Shown here: positions 1-8,274 of the stretch, piece by piece
How the letters are laid out: each line of letters starts with the position of its first letter
How positions within the stretch are numbered: the first letter of the stretch is position 1
Notes under the pieces: generated by a model
What the model was told of the DNA's origin: nothing
Seen by the model: only the letters and a program-made list of their open reading frames with translations
The model's database searches: none
Translations under genes and position numbers: made by a program
Assembly (NCBI RefSeq): GCF_001953175.1
Contig: NZ_CP018258.1
Coordinates: forward strand, 524,210 to 588,209
Reading direction: 5' to 3'
From: Dehalogenimonas formicexedens
GTDB lineage: Bacteria > Chloroflexota > Dehalococcoidia > Dehalococcoidales > Dehalococcoidaceae
Length of the DNA: 64,000 nucleotides

Positions 1-267
1 TTCGCGAGAGAGCTCGCCGAGAATGCTGGTGCCGCCGGAGACACGCAAACAGATCGAAGCATCGATGGAGGGGCTGATGCAACTCCGTAGCATCCCGCGA
101 GTGATGAACACACAATCCGCTTCGCTGACGAGTGGCGGAATGCAAGCACCAAAATCGGAAAGGCCGGTGGTCGGACCCTGGAAATAGCCGTGATCGACTG
201 CCAGCATGACTGTACGCCCGTCTTCTTGGAAGATGCGAGAAAGACGATTGCCCATTCCAAAATCCAT
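1..267 (-). CDS. LsrF/DhnA-type class I aldolase, N-terminal part (cut by window edge)
   Basis: The reverse strand reads MDFGMGNRLSRIFQEDGR and then a VDHGYFQGPTTGL block. This matches the start of the DeoC/LsrF family of Schiff-base aldolases and thiolases (3-hydroxy-5-phosphonooxypentane-2,4-dione thiolase, class I fructose-bisphosphate aldolase). Only 89 residues are inside the window, so the catalytic lysine and the exact substrate cannot be judged. The ATG at 267 follows a GGAG ribosome site. The gene is divergent from the hydrogenase maturation protease at 320. The family assignment is firm and the reaction is not. Confidence 0.8.
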   Translation of the reverse strand, partial: MDFGMGNRLSRIFQEDGRTVMLAVDHGYFQGPTTGLSDFGACIPPLVSEADCVFITRGMLRSCISPSIDASICLRVSGGTSILGELSRE

Positions 268-319
268 TGAAGACTCCTAATTCGTGATATCGAGAGTAGT
301 ATAGGTAAACAAGGCATGG

Positions 320-952
320 GTGGCAACTGGACTCATCAACGATCCACAAGTTGCAAAGAATTTAATGATGCATTATTGTGGCGCTGAAAGGAAACCATCA
401 TTGGAAACTGATATAAAGAAAACTACTCTGATTCTTGGAGCCGGTAACATAGCAGCTGGTGACGAAGGGTTCGGCGTTCACGTAGCCCGACGCTTAGCTA
501 AAACTCAATTACCAACCGATGTTCGTATCATGGAGGGCGGGGTAGGGGGGTTTGACCTGTTAGGGCATCTAGAAGGGGTCACCCGGCTAATTATTGTCGA
601 CATAATCGCGCTTGAAAAGCCCCCAGGAGATTTGTTTCTATTCAAACCGGGGGGTACTTCGATTGAGCCCGGCAAAAAGGTAGTCTCCTTCCACCAGGTC
701 GGCGTATTAGAACTCATCCAGATAGCAGCTATTATTGGCTGTGAGCCAGAAGTATTTGTCCTGGCGACCCCGCCGGAGACGATGGACTGGAGTTTTGAAT
801 TGTCACCCGCACTATCCGAGGCTGCCGATGCCGCCGTCGAATTTCTGCGAGGGGTAATCGGGGACGAGTTTGCCAGTCTTGGGAAGTATGTGACATCTTT
901 CCCGACGATTTATTCCATTGGCTCGGTTCCCCAGGGTCCTGGAAGCAGCTAA
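320..952 (+). CDS. Hydrogenase maturation protease (peptidase M52, HyaD/HycI family)
   Basis: This protein belongs to the nickel-dependent endopeptidases that clip the C-terminal tail of NiFe-hydrogenase large subunits after metal insertion. The core starts near residue 36 with LILGAGNIAAGDEGFG. It contains the three expected nickel ligands: Glu in GDEGFG, Asp in IIVDII and His in SFHQVG. The GTG at 320 has an AAGG motif 5 bases upstream and gives 210 residues. About 35 residues precede the core, so an internal ATG near 365 is possible. The gene stands alone and its stop overlaps the convergent gene by 4 bases. The only hydrogenase large subunit in this window (35607-36878) has no tail to cut, so the substrate is probably elsewhere in the genome. 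Confidence 0.88.
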   Translation: MATGLINDPQVAKNLMMHYCGAERKPSLETDIKKTTLILGAGNIAAGDEGFGVHVARRLAKTQLPTDVRIMEGGVGGFDLLGHLEGVTRLIIVDIIALEKPPGDLFLFKPGGTSIEPGKKVVSFHQVGVLELIQIAAIIGCEPEVFVLATPPETMDWSFELSPALSEAADAAVEFLRGVIGDEFASLGKYVTSFPTIYSIGSVPQGPGSS

Positions 953-2001
953 ATCTTACTGATATTGTTGCTGCCGAAGTTCACAACCCAGATATTGGCG
1001 CCGTCAAAACATATCGATCTGGGATTGGTACCGACATTATAAGTGCCGACAGTCCCGCCATCACTGACACTGAGCTGGCTTATATTATTATTGACGTCGT
1101 TAGCAACCCAAATGTTGTAACCATCGAAGCACACCGCAGTTGGGGTGCCACTGGAGTATGTACCAACCACGGTCCCGTCACTTGCCCGGACTTTGGAAAC
1201 ATTGTTACTTCCATAGTTCCCGAGCCAGAGATTAGTCCCATCGAAGCAGATTGAACGTGGATTGGTACCCACGTTGAACGTACCGAGCGTAGTGCCATCG
1301 TTTGCCCTGAGTCTACTTACGTTATTGCTTCCATCGTTGGCAACCCATATGTTGTTCCCGTCAAAACAAATAGCTTTGGGATTGGTACCAACATTGTATG
1401 TACCCAGGACGGTTCCGGTGTTGGCTTTGATTTTGGTTACACTGTTACTTCCCGCGTTCGATACCCAGATATTGGCTCCATCGAAACAAACGCCTGAAGG
1501 ATTCGTGCCTACGGTGAAAGTGCCGAGGATGGCGCCATTGCTCGCGGCGATTTTGCTCACATTATTACTACCATGGACGACCCAGATGTTGGCTCCGTCA
1601 AAACACATTGCTACCGGTGCGGCACCGACGCCGTAATTTCCTAAGTTAAGTCCATCATTTGCTCTGAATTTAGTCAGCGTCCCTGCGACGGAATTGGCAA
1701 CCCAGACGTTCGCTCCGTCGAAACATGCCGAGGTGGGAGAAGTACCGACCGAATATGAGATGCCTGATTGATTCGCTTGCCACCAGCGTTGCAGAGCGAT
1801 ATCGGTAAGGTTCAACGAACCTCCGGCGGGTCCCTGAGGGCCGGTGGCTCCGGTATCGCCCTTTGGTCCCTGAGGACCGGCCTCTCCCGGGGCGCCAGGG
1901 GATCCTGCACACGCTACACCTGAGATACTTAGAAGAACAAACAAGCATATGCACCCAATTACTTCAACAAATGATTTCGATAGGCGGGTATGTTTAAACA
2001 T
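949..2001 (-). CDS. Exported collagen-like / seven-repeat beta-propeller protein
   Basis: The N-terminus is a signal peptide (basic start, hydrophobic stretch, then SISGVACAGS) that could be cut either as a weak lipobox at Cys or by signal peptidase I. About nine Gly-X-Y triplets follow (GSPGAPGEAGPQGPKG and onward), a collagen-like stalk. The rest is seven repeats of roughly 40 residues built on CFDGANIWVxNxGSNNVSKI, resembling YVTN/NHL beta-propeller blades, so a single seven-bladed propeller on a stalk is likely. The protein stops right after the last IWV-SKI motif. The start was placed at the ATG at 2001 because it gives a normal signal peptide; an ATG at 2031 is possible. The binding partner is unknown. 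Every blade carries the same Cys. Confidence 0.75.
   Translation of the reverse strand: MFKHTRLSKSFVEVIGCICLFVLLSISGVACAGSPGAPGEAGPQGPKGDTGATGPQGPAGGSLNLTDIALQRWWQANQSGISYSVGTSPTSACFDGANVWVANSVAGTLTKFRANDGLNLGNYGVGAAPVAMCFDGANIWVVHGSNNVSKIAASNGAILGTFTVGTNPSGVCFDGANIWVSNAGSNSVTKIKANTGTVLGTYNVGTNPKAICFDGNNIWVANDGSNNVSRLRANDGTTLGTFNVGTNPRSICFDGTNLWLGNYGSNNVSKVRASDGTVVGTYSSGTPTAVCFDGYNIWVANDVNNNISQLSVSDGGTVGTYNVGTNPRSICFDGANIWVVNFGSNNISKI
960..1760 (-). repeat. Seven tandem coding repeats of about 120 bp
   Basis: The propeller is encoded by tandem units with a period of 117 to 126 bases. The conserved CFDG codons recur near 993, 1112, 1237, 1357, 1480, 1597 and 1716. The DNA is still clearly alike between units, so the array may have expanded recently and could vary in copy number between strains. 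Confidence 0.75.
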
Positions 2002-2143
2002 AGTTATTACGGATTGCCTCCATTTGTACAATATTACATAGGTATTATTAGACTGGAGGGGTGGAAATTTGAATCACCAATAAGTCCTAATTCAGATGAA
2101 CGTAAGTACCATCAGAATCATGCGAATAGCTTGAATCTGTTTC

Positions 2144-2998
2144 TCAATCTTCCGCCAAATTCAATGTCGGGATGCCCTGAAAAGACAACCCCAGTGACTT
2201 TATAAGATCTCCGGCATTCCTGGGCGCGTAAGCCTTCCAGTGGTTATTGAAAAATACCAGGATCTTTTGAACAGATGCTGACGATGCCCTTACCCTCTCT
2301 GAAAGCTCCTCGATCTCGTTGGGAGCGTAAAGATAGCGGTAGCGCGTCTCATTATTGCCAGTCCACCAATCCTCGGCGTTACGGCCATGGAATCGGAAAT
2401 AGGCCAGGCTAGTGGAGGTGACCGGCAGTTCGCGGGAGATAGAAAAACTAAATTTCGGTTCATCGATCTGAACCCAGGCGGCATTGAAATGTGCCAGAAG
2501 AGTTGCGGTTGCGGGATCGTCGCTCCAGCTCTTGTGCCGCAATTCTATAGCGATTGGATACTCGCCAAAAGTATCCAAAACAGCTTCGAGCGTTTGACGT
2601 CCGGATTTGTCATTCTCGAAACTGGGCGGAAATTGTGCCAGTATTGCACCCAACTTGCCGGATTGCCAAAGTGGCTCGATCCCTTTTAGGTATAAATCGA
2701 CATCGTCTCTGGAGATTGCCGCTGCTTCGCCGGTTGCGGCCTCGAACATCTTCGGGTGGGTGAATTTCTGCCATAACTTTGCGGTAAAAACGAAATCGTC
2801 CGGGGTTTTTCTGACCCAGCTTTCCGCCCAGGTGGGGTTGATCGGGGAATAAAACGACGAATTGATTTCGACGCAATTAAAGAACTGGCTGTAATAGCCG
2901 AGTTCATTTTTAGTCCCGGGCGGGTAGAAGTAACCGTTCCAGGTCCCCTCGCCCCTGGGATAGCTCCAACCTGAAGTACCGATGCGGTATTCTGCCAT
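2144..2998 (-). CDS. DUF72 (YecE-like) family protein
   Basis: The protein opens with YRIGTSGWSYPRGEGTWNG and has the EINSSFY block, both hallmarks of the DUF72 TIM-barrel family. Length (284 residues) is normal. The molecular function is not established for the family, although the fold resembles sugar isomerase/endonuclease barrels. The ATG at 2998 was preferred over a TTG at 3004. It lies just upstream of the dnaE2-like gene on the same strand (22-base spacing from dnaE2 stop to its own start), but the link to translesion repair is uncertain. Confidence 0.85.
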   Translation of the reverse strand: MAEYRIGTSGWSYPRGEGTWNGYFYPPGTKNELGYYSQFFNCVEINSSFYSPINPTWAESWVRKTPDDFVFTAKLWQKFTHPKMFEAATGEAAAISRDDVDLYLKGIEPLWQSGKLGAILAQFPPSFENDKSGRQTLEAVLDTFGEYPIAIELRHKSWSDDPATATLLAHFNAAWVQIDEPKFSFSISRELPVTSTSLAYFRFHGRNAEDWWTGNNETRYRYLYAPNEIEELSERVRASSASVQKILVFFNNHWKAYAPRNAGDLIKSLGLSFQGIPTLNLAED

Positions 2999-3026
2999 GT
3001 TCAAATTCTAACACTCTAGGCAAGAA

Positions 3027-6000
3027 TTAATGCCAGTCCTTGGATGAAGGAGCCTTTTCCAAAGCTGAGAAGGGCCTGACCTCGTTTACCACCACGTTAT
3101 GGGTGCCTTCCCGGCGCGACAGCCTGCCTTTGACCACCAGGAAAGGAGATTTGAACTTGTGCTCCTGGCGGCCATAGACCTGGGGGAAGACCATGAGAGG
3201 CACGTGGCCGAATTCATCTTCAAGGGTGATGAAGACCACTTTGCCGCGAGGCCTCTGGCGGCGGATGACCATGCCGGCGGTGGTCACTTCATCGCCATCG
3301 CTAAGGTGCTCGATATCCTTGCTGGAGCTCACCCAGCGGCTGAAACGGGGCCGCAAGCTGGCCATGATATGCCCGGCTGGGAACAGCCCGAGGACGTTGT
3401 ATTCTTCCTGCATCTTTTCCCACGATGTCAAAGACGAGAGTTTGGCCATATCCTGCTTAACAGGCAGCGGCAGGAAAAGCTGCGAATTGACCGGCCGGTA
3501 GCGCAGGCCGATCTCCCACTTGACCTGGCGGCGATTTGGTTCAATAGAATCGAAGGCACCGGCTGCTGCCAGAGCTAAAGCCGTCTCTTCAAGCACGCCG
3601 CTTCTTTCCAGGAAATCGCCGATGTTGATGAAAGGCCCTGATTTCCTGCTTTCGAGGATGGCATCGGCAGAGGCACCCCCAAGCCCGCCGACGTGGAGAA
3701 AACCCAGCCGCAATGCGTTACCCTCGATGACGCTGACAGAAGAACTGCGGTTGATATCCGGGTTGAGCACGGTCACGCCGTGGCGCCGGGCATCCTCCTT
3801 GAGTGTTTCAAGGTTGTAGAAGCCCATGGGCTGCTGGTTAAATATGGCGACGAAGAATTCCAGCGGGTAATAGAGCTTCAGCCACGATGCCTGGTAGGCG
3901 GTGACGCCGAAGGCAAAGGCGTGTGACTCCGGGAACATGTACTGCCCGTTGAACTTTTCCCAGATGGCCTCTGCGGCGGCTTCACCGACACCCCGGGCGG
4001 CAGCGCCTGCCATGAATTTCTGATGATAGTTATCAAGCAAAGCCTCATTATGGTGGCGGCCGAAGGCGCGCCTTAGCTGGTCGGCGGCGAGGGGGGAGAA
4101 ACCGGCAATGTCGATGGCCAGCTGGTTGACCTGGTCCTGGAAAAGGATGATGCCGAGAGTGCGTCCCAATGCTTTAGTTTCAAGCGGATGGTCATAGACC
4201 ACCGGTTTTTTGCCGCTGCGACGTGCCAGGTAATCCTGCACGCCGCCGTTGACGCCGACGCCCGGCCGGACAGCCGCCACCTCGTGGGCCATGTCCAGAA
4301 GATTTCGAGGTCGCAATCGAGTGATCGTCTGCATCTGGGCGGCGGATTCCACCTGAAAGATGCCGATGGTATCGCCTTTGCCGAGCATGTCATAGACCTT
4401 CTGGTCTTCGAAGTCGATGCGGGACATGTCGATGCGCTGCCCGGTGCGTTTTTTGATAAGTTCGACCGCTTCCTGCATCTGGGACAGGGCGCCGAGGGCC
4501 AGGAAGTCGATCTTAACGAATCCTGCATCATCGATGCTGTCCTTGTCCCACTGGCAGACGTAGCGGCCGTCGATGGCGCCGCGCTGCACCGGCACGATAT
4601 CTGTCAGAGGGTCGGTGGAGATTATCATGCCGCCGGGGTGCTGCCCCATGTACTTCGGGAAGCCGTCCAGTTCGGCGGCCAGTTCGATGAGGTCACGCCA
4701 GACCGGAGAATCTATCTTGTCCCGGAAGTGGGGGTTCTTTTCCATCTGGGCCCCAAGCCTCCAGGCGCTGCCCCAGTCGACGTGCTTGGAAAGCTGGTCG
4801 ACCTCCTCCAGCGGCAGCCCCAAAGCCTTGCCGAGGTCGCGGACGGCTCCCTTGATCTGGTAGGTGGCAATGGTTCCGGCCAGGGCGGCATTGCGCCAGC
4901 CCCACTTGCCGTGCGTTCGCAGGATAAGGTCTTCCCGGATGGAGCGCGGGAAATCCAGGTCGATGTCCGGCACACAGCCCATGGCATCTTCAGGCAGGAA
5001 CCGTTCCAGCGACAGGTTGTATTGAAGTGGATCGATGTGCGAAAGGCCGATGAGATAGCCGATGAGAAGGGCCACAGATGAACCGCGGCCGCGGCCTGGA
5101 GGGTTCTCCTCAAGGGTTAGCGACGGGTCGGACAGCCCCTGGTCGATCATAGCCTCTCGACCGAGAGTAATGACATCGCGGTAGAGGAGGAGGAAGCCGG
5201 CTAGCTTGTGCTTCCTTATCAGGTGGAACTCCTCATCGAGGCGGGACTTAACCTTGGGGGTAATAGAGCCGTAGCGACGTACTGCTGCATCGAGGCACAG
5301 TTTTTCCAGGAAACTATCCTGGGTAAAGCCATCAGGCACCGGGTAGTCCGGGAAGGTATAGCCGGAGTCCTGCGTCAGGTCGAAGCGGCAGCGCTCAGCG
5401 ATCTTCACGGTGTTGGATACCGCATCGGGGCAAAAGTCGAAAATGGCTTCGATCTCTGAAACAGGACGCAGGTAGAACTCGGAGTTGGGCCGCCGCTCAC
5501 GGTGGCTTGCCTCCAGGCTCTGGCAGGCTTTTACGGCGGCCAGGCAGTCCTGCAGGCGGTGGCGCTCTCGGACATGGTAGTGGACGTTGCCTGTAGCGAC
5601 AAGCTGGGCGCCGCACTCGCGGGCGAGGGCAACCAGCGTCTTGTTGCGGGCGCGGTCGCCATAGACCAGGTTGCTCTGAAGCTCGACAAAGTAGTTATCG
5701 CTGCCGAACCAGCTAAGATACTGCCTGATAAGCTGCCTCGCTTCGTCGAGCTTTCCCGCTTCGACAAGTTGCGGGAGTTCACCTTTGGGGCAACCGGATA
5801 AACAAATCAGTCCTGCCGTATGCTCGCCGATGATCTCCGGCGGCAGTTCGGGATTGAGCCGGTCGGGGGCCTCATGGGCAGCGGTGATGAGGCGGCAGAG
5901 GTTGCGGTAGCCCGCGCGGTTCTCGGCGAGGAAGGTCAGGTGGTAGCCGCCCTTAATGGTGATCTCTGCGCCAATGATGCCGGGGAACTCAAGAGATTTC

Positions 6001-6161
6001 GAAAGATGGGCATAGCGCATCGCCCCGCAGAGGTTGTCGTGGTCGGTGACGGCCAGCGCGGTGTAGCCAAGTTCCTTCGACCGGGTAAGCAGTTCCTCCA
6101 GGGAGGAAGCGCCGTCGTGGAAAGAGTAGTAGCTATGACAATGAAGTTCAGCGTAGTTCAT
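3027..6161 (-). CDS. dnaE2: DnaE2/ImuC-like DNA polymerase III alpha subunit (error-prone)
   Basis: This is a C-family DNA polymerase of 1044 residues, the size of DnaE2/ImuC and shorter than a replicative DnaE. It begins with a PHP domain (HCHSYYSFHDG, VTDHDN). The catalytic carboxylates are visible in PDIDLDFP and in KIDFLALGALS. An OB-fold near the C-terminus (VTTAGMVIRRQRPRGKV) ends the protein. The upstream same-strand genes are imuB-like and DUF6504, the usual mutasome set for damage-tolerant synthesis. The DnaE2 rather than DnaE1 assignment rests on size and neighbours. Confidence 0.9.
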   Translation of the reverse strand: MNYAELHCHSYYSFHDGASSLEELLTRSKELGYTALAVTDHDNLCGAMRYAHLSKSLEFPGIIGAEITIKGGYHLTFLAENRAGYRNLCRLITAAHEAPDRLNPELPPEIIGEHTAGLICLSGCPKGELPQLVEAGKLDEARQLIRQYLSWFGSDNYFVELQSNLVYGDRARNKTLVALARECGAQLVATGNVHYHVRERHRLQDCLAAVKACQSLEASHRERRPNSEFYLRPVSEIEAIFDFCPDAVSNTVKIAERCRFDLTQDSGYTFPDYPVPDGFTQDSFLEKLCLDAAVRRYGSITPKVKSRLDEEFHLIRKHKLAGFLLLYRDVITLGREAMIDQGLSDPSLTLEENPPGRGRGSSVALLIGYLIGLSHIDPLQYNLSLERFLPEDAMGCVPDIDLDFPRSIREDLILRTHGKWGWRNAALAGTIATYQIKGAVRDLGKALGLPLEEVDQLSKHVDWGSAWRLGAQMEKNPHFRDKIDSPVWRDLIELAAELDGFPKYMGQHPGGMIISTDPLTDIVPVQRGAIDGRYVCQWDKDSIDDAGFVKIDFLALGALSQMQEAVELIKKRTGQRIDMSRIDFEDQKVYDMLGKGDTIGIFQVESAAQMQTITRLRPRNLLDMAHEVAAVRPGVGVNGGVQDYLARRSGKKPVVYDHPLETKALGRTLGIILFQDQVNQLAIDIAGFSPLAADQLRRAFGRHHNEALLDNYHQKFMAGAAARGVGEAAAEAIWEKFNGQYMFPESHAFAFGVTAYQASWLKLYYPLEFFVAIFNQQPMGFYNLETLKEDARRHGVTVLNPDINRSSSVSVIEGNALRLGFLHVGGLGGASADAILESRKSGPFINIGDFLERSGVLEETALALAAAGAFDSIEPNRRQVKWEIGLRYRPVNSQLFLPLPVKQDMAKLSSLTSWEKMQEEYNVLGLFPAGHIMASLRPRFSRWVSSSKDIEHLSDGDEVTTAGMVIRRQRPRGKVVFITLEDEFGHVPLMVFPQVYGRQEHKFKSPFLVVKGRLSRREGTHNVVVNEVRPFSALEKAPSSKDWH

Positions 6162-6167
6162 TGCCTA

Positions 6168-6292
6168 AATCCGAAGCACGAAATCCAAAACAAATTCAAA
6201 GCACAAAGCAAAAAATCCAGCTTCAATATTGAGTATTTTGGTCATTTGATATTGTTTCGTGCTTCGATATTCGAATTTCGGATTTTCAATAG
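6168..6292. repeat. Imperfect inverted-repeat intergenic element (MITE-like)
   Basis: The 124-base gap before the dnaE2-like gene starts with AAATCCGAAGCACGAAATCC and ends with the near-complement built from CGTGCTTCG, ATTCGAATTTCGGATTT. The two ends pair imperfectly over about 30 bases. It is AT-rich, carries no gene and looks like a dispersed non-autonomous palindromic element rather than a promoter. Confidence 0.5.
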
Positions 6293-6570
6293 GTTTGGTG
6301 GTACCATTTGCCATCGACGAGGTCTTTGAAGATGGTCAGCCGCCGACCATTAACGAGGATGACGGCGTAGTACATGCGTGAAAGCGCCCTTGCGCGCCAC
6401 CATTCATCGTCGATGCGCCAGACGTCATCGATGACGGCGACAGGGAGCTTACGCCCCAATGTCACCACCCTCGGCCCTCCGGCAGAGTCTTCATCGACAG
6501 CGATGGGTTCCGGCAGGTTTACCGGTTTAAGGGTATCAGCGTGAAGCGTCTTTCCGGTATCCGCGACCAT
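6286..6570 (-). CDS. DUF6504 protein, mutasome-associated
   Basis: A 94-residue protein whose second half (WRIDDEWWRARALSRMYYAV, then a TIFKDLVDGKWYHQ block) is the DUF6504 signature found beside or fused to ImuB-type Y-family polymerases. Its ATG at 6570 lies inside the end of the imuB-like gene, a 52-base overlap in another frame, which implies coupled translation. The role is unknown; by context it is an accessory part of the ImuB/DnaE2 mutasome. Its end touches the inverted-repeat element. Confidence 0.75.
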   Translation of the reverse strand: MVADTGKTLHADTLKPVNLPEPIAVDEDSAGGPRVVTLGRKLPVAVIDDVWRIDDEWWRARALSRMYYAVILVNGRRLTIFKDLVDGKWYHQTY

Positions 6571-7697
6571 GGTTCGACCTCTTTGATCTTGAATAATTGC
6601 GGCGCGCCCAGTTTGAGTTCCAGTTGCTTGATATCGCCGGCCAGTTTCTCACCAGACCTGACCTCGGTGAAGATGCTGCTCTGGCGGCCGTCCGGGCGGC
6701 CGATGCGGGTGATCTTCATGCCAAGCTCTTCCACCGGGCCGGGCTGGGGACAGTATTCCATGACCTGGCGAATGCGCGTCAGGGCTGTTTTGATATTCAT
6801 CGCCGGTTCTTTGAAGTGGACCGCCTTCTGCCAATGCTCGGACAGGCTGGTGTGGCTCCATAGCTCGACGCAGCGGATGCCGGCGCCGCGGTGGCCGAAG
6901 CGGGCGAAAGCGCGGGAAAGCAGCGATTCGATGGCCATGAGCATGATGTCCAGCGACTCGGTGGCCGAGGGCAGAGATGTGCTTTCCTCGATGAGTTCCT
7001 CAGACAACCTCGGGTAGAGTAGGGTGTCATCGGAGCCGGCGGCGAGCTCGCCGATGCGCCGGCCCTCGGGGCCGAACTGTGCCTCCAGCTTGTGGATAGG
7101 CAGTTCGGCGACCTTGCCGAGGGTGTGCAGACCGAAGTCATGGAGCCGCATCTTGCTTTTGAGCGATACCGGCAGCAGATCGCAGGAAAGGTCTTTGAAG
7201 TAGGCGGCGGCATCGCCTTGAATTGTCTTGTAGCCATCCGATTTGCTGTCGAGGGCAGCAAGATAAGAGGGGAACTTGCCCCCGGCGATGCCCAGGCGGG
7301 CCTCGAAGCCGTCGGGCAGAACCTTGCGCACGGCGGCGACAAGGTCATTGTCGGTGGGGTAGAGCATCTCGAGGCCGTCGCAGCCGATGTAGATATCGCC
7401 GAGGGTACTGCCCTCGACGAGAGGGCTGACCTTCTCCAGGGCGTCCAGCACACCGTTGAAGACGCTCCAGTAGTGCGCCATGTCGGCGTGGAGGAGTTCC
7501 ATTTCGCCGTGGCGGGAGAGGGCTTGCTGGAGGGGCATGTCACGCTCGAGGCCGTTAAGATCGGAGGAGAAGTCCAGCAGCAGTTTCTGAGAGCCGACGG
7601 AGTAGGTGACCGCGGCGGGGCGGCCGGCCAGTTCCGGTTTTTTAATTATCTCGCACTTCAGGGGAAAATGGGGCAGGAGAACGCACAGCAGCTTCAT
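6519..7697 (-). CDS. imuB: ImuB-like Y-family DNA polymerase homologue
   Basis: The protein has the Y-family length (392 residues) and ends in a little-finger-like region (IKEVEPWSRIPERRF). The places where active Y-polymerases carry catalytic Asp/Glu read instead LLCVLLPHFPLKCEI near the start and DIYIGCDGLEML near residue 105. The usual DxD and SIDE motifs are therefore missing, as in ImuB, which bridges DnaE2 and the sliding clamp rather than synthesising DNA. Start: the ATG at 7697 has AAGG 6 bases upstream; ATG 7700 and TTG 7703 are adjacent alternatives. A RecA-like ImuA is not in this window. The promoter lies about 265 bases upstream. Confidence 0.8.
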   Translation of the reverse strand: MKLLCVLLPHFPLKCEIIKKPELAGRPAAVTYSVGSQKLLLDFSSDLNGLERDMPLQQALSRHGEMELLHADMAHYWSVFNGVLDALEKVSPLVEGSTLGDIYIGCDGLEMLYPTDNDLVAAVRKVLPDGFEARLGIAGGKFPSYLAALDSKSDGYKTIQGDAAAYFKDLSCDLLPVSLKSKMRLHDFGLHTLGKVAELPIHKLEAQFGPEGRRIGELAAGSDDTLLYPRLSEELIEESTSLPSATESLDIMLMAIESLLSRAFARFGHRGAGIRCVELWSHTSLSEHWQKAVHFKEPAMNIKTALTRIRQVMEYCPQPGPVEELGMKITRIGRPDGRQSSIFTEVRSGEKLAGDIKQLELKLGAPQLFKIKEVEPWSRIPERRFTLIPLNR

Positions 7698-7878
7698 CAT
7701 CAACCTTCAATATTTGTTAGATGCTTTTATAGATGCAAAAACGACTGGAACGACTCATTTCTGCGTTCAAATTTTGACCTTTGCGGAAAACGATCCAAAA
7801 ATATTTCCTTTTCATTTTCAACCTGGCCATCATTTTTTCCAGCCCTCACCACATTCGCTTCGCTCAGTGCAGGCTTTA

Positions 7879-7932
7879 GTCCTCTCCTCCTTCGACAAGC
7901 TCAGGCCAGGCTTCGTGGCGGGCGAGGAGATT
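7879..7932. repeat. Dispersed repeat, copy 1 (CTTCGACAAGCTCAGG type)
   Basis: The stretch beginning TAGTCCTCTCCTCCTTCGAC and ending in GGGCGAGGAGATT recurs with few changes at 11659-11714. It forms a CCTCTCC...GGAGAGG-like hairpin. It sits in the long leader between the imuB promoter and gene. Confidence 0.7.
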
Positions 7933-7954
7933 CAAAAAGTGTTCTAACTCAGGT

Positions 7955-7992
7955 GTTCTAATATTATAATAGAACCATTGTTCATTTGTCAA
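7955..7992 (-). promoter_or_regulatory. Strong sigma-70 promoter with overlapping palindromic operator, upstream of imuB-like gene
   Basis: Read leftward, the -35 TTGACA (7987-7992) and the -10 TATAAT (7963-7968) are perfect and 18 bases apart. A 21-bp palindrome GTTCTA-N9-TAGAAC (7955-7975) covers the -10, and a third GTTCTA half-site is at 7941-7946. A repressor bound here would block the promoter. Given the damage-tolerance genes downstream, a LexA-type SOS operator is the natural reading, but the half-site orientation differs from the B. subtilis SOS box, so the factor is inferred. The promoter is 260 bases from the start codon. Confidence 0.65.
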
Positions 7993-8042
7993 GGGCGGGG
8001 GTAGTAATGTTGTGGGATGGGGAGAAACCGTCGCATAATTAA

Positions 8043-8262
8043 TTGGTCAGTGGTGAGGCGGCATTGAGATTCTTCGCTGCGCTCAGAATGACAGAGATTG
8101 GTGTACTATTCGGGGACGATTGCCACGACCCCGATAAAATCACGGGTCTCGCAAAGACAGATGGGGTGGCAAACTCGGATATGGAGGCTTTTCACCCTCT
8201 CCTTCACTTCCTCTCCCATCAGGGAGAGGAAAGGGGAATATAGGCAGTCCTCGCAAAGACGA
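8043..8262. other. Repeat-rich intergenic region before the HAD phosphatase
   Basis: No gene is supported here. It contains GATTCTTCGCTGCGCTCAGA (repeated near 11472), a 60-base block starting TGTACTATTCGGGGACGATT (8101-8162, repeated at 11719-11780), and a CCTCTCCC-ATCA-GGGAGAGG hairpin (about 8210-8232, repeated near 9163-9186). These are short dispersed intergenic repeats, not genes. Confidence 0.6.
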
Positions 8263-8274
8263 ATGGAAGTCAGA

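Noticed and set aside
4188-5081. 297-codon plus-strand frame opposite the dnaE2-like gene
   Set aside because: Antisense shadow with no recognisable protein.
7092-7961. 289-codon plus-strand frame across imuB and its leader
   Set aside because: No family match; it runs into a dispersed repeat and the promoter palindrome.
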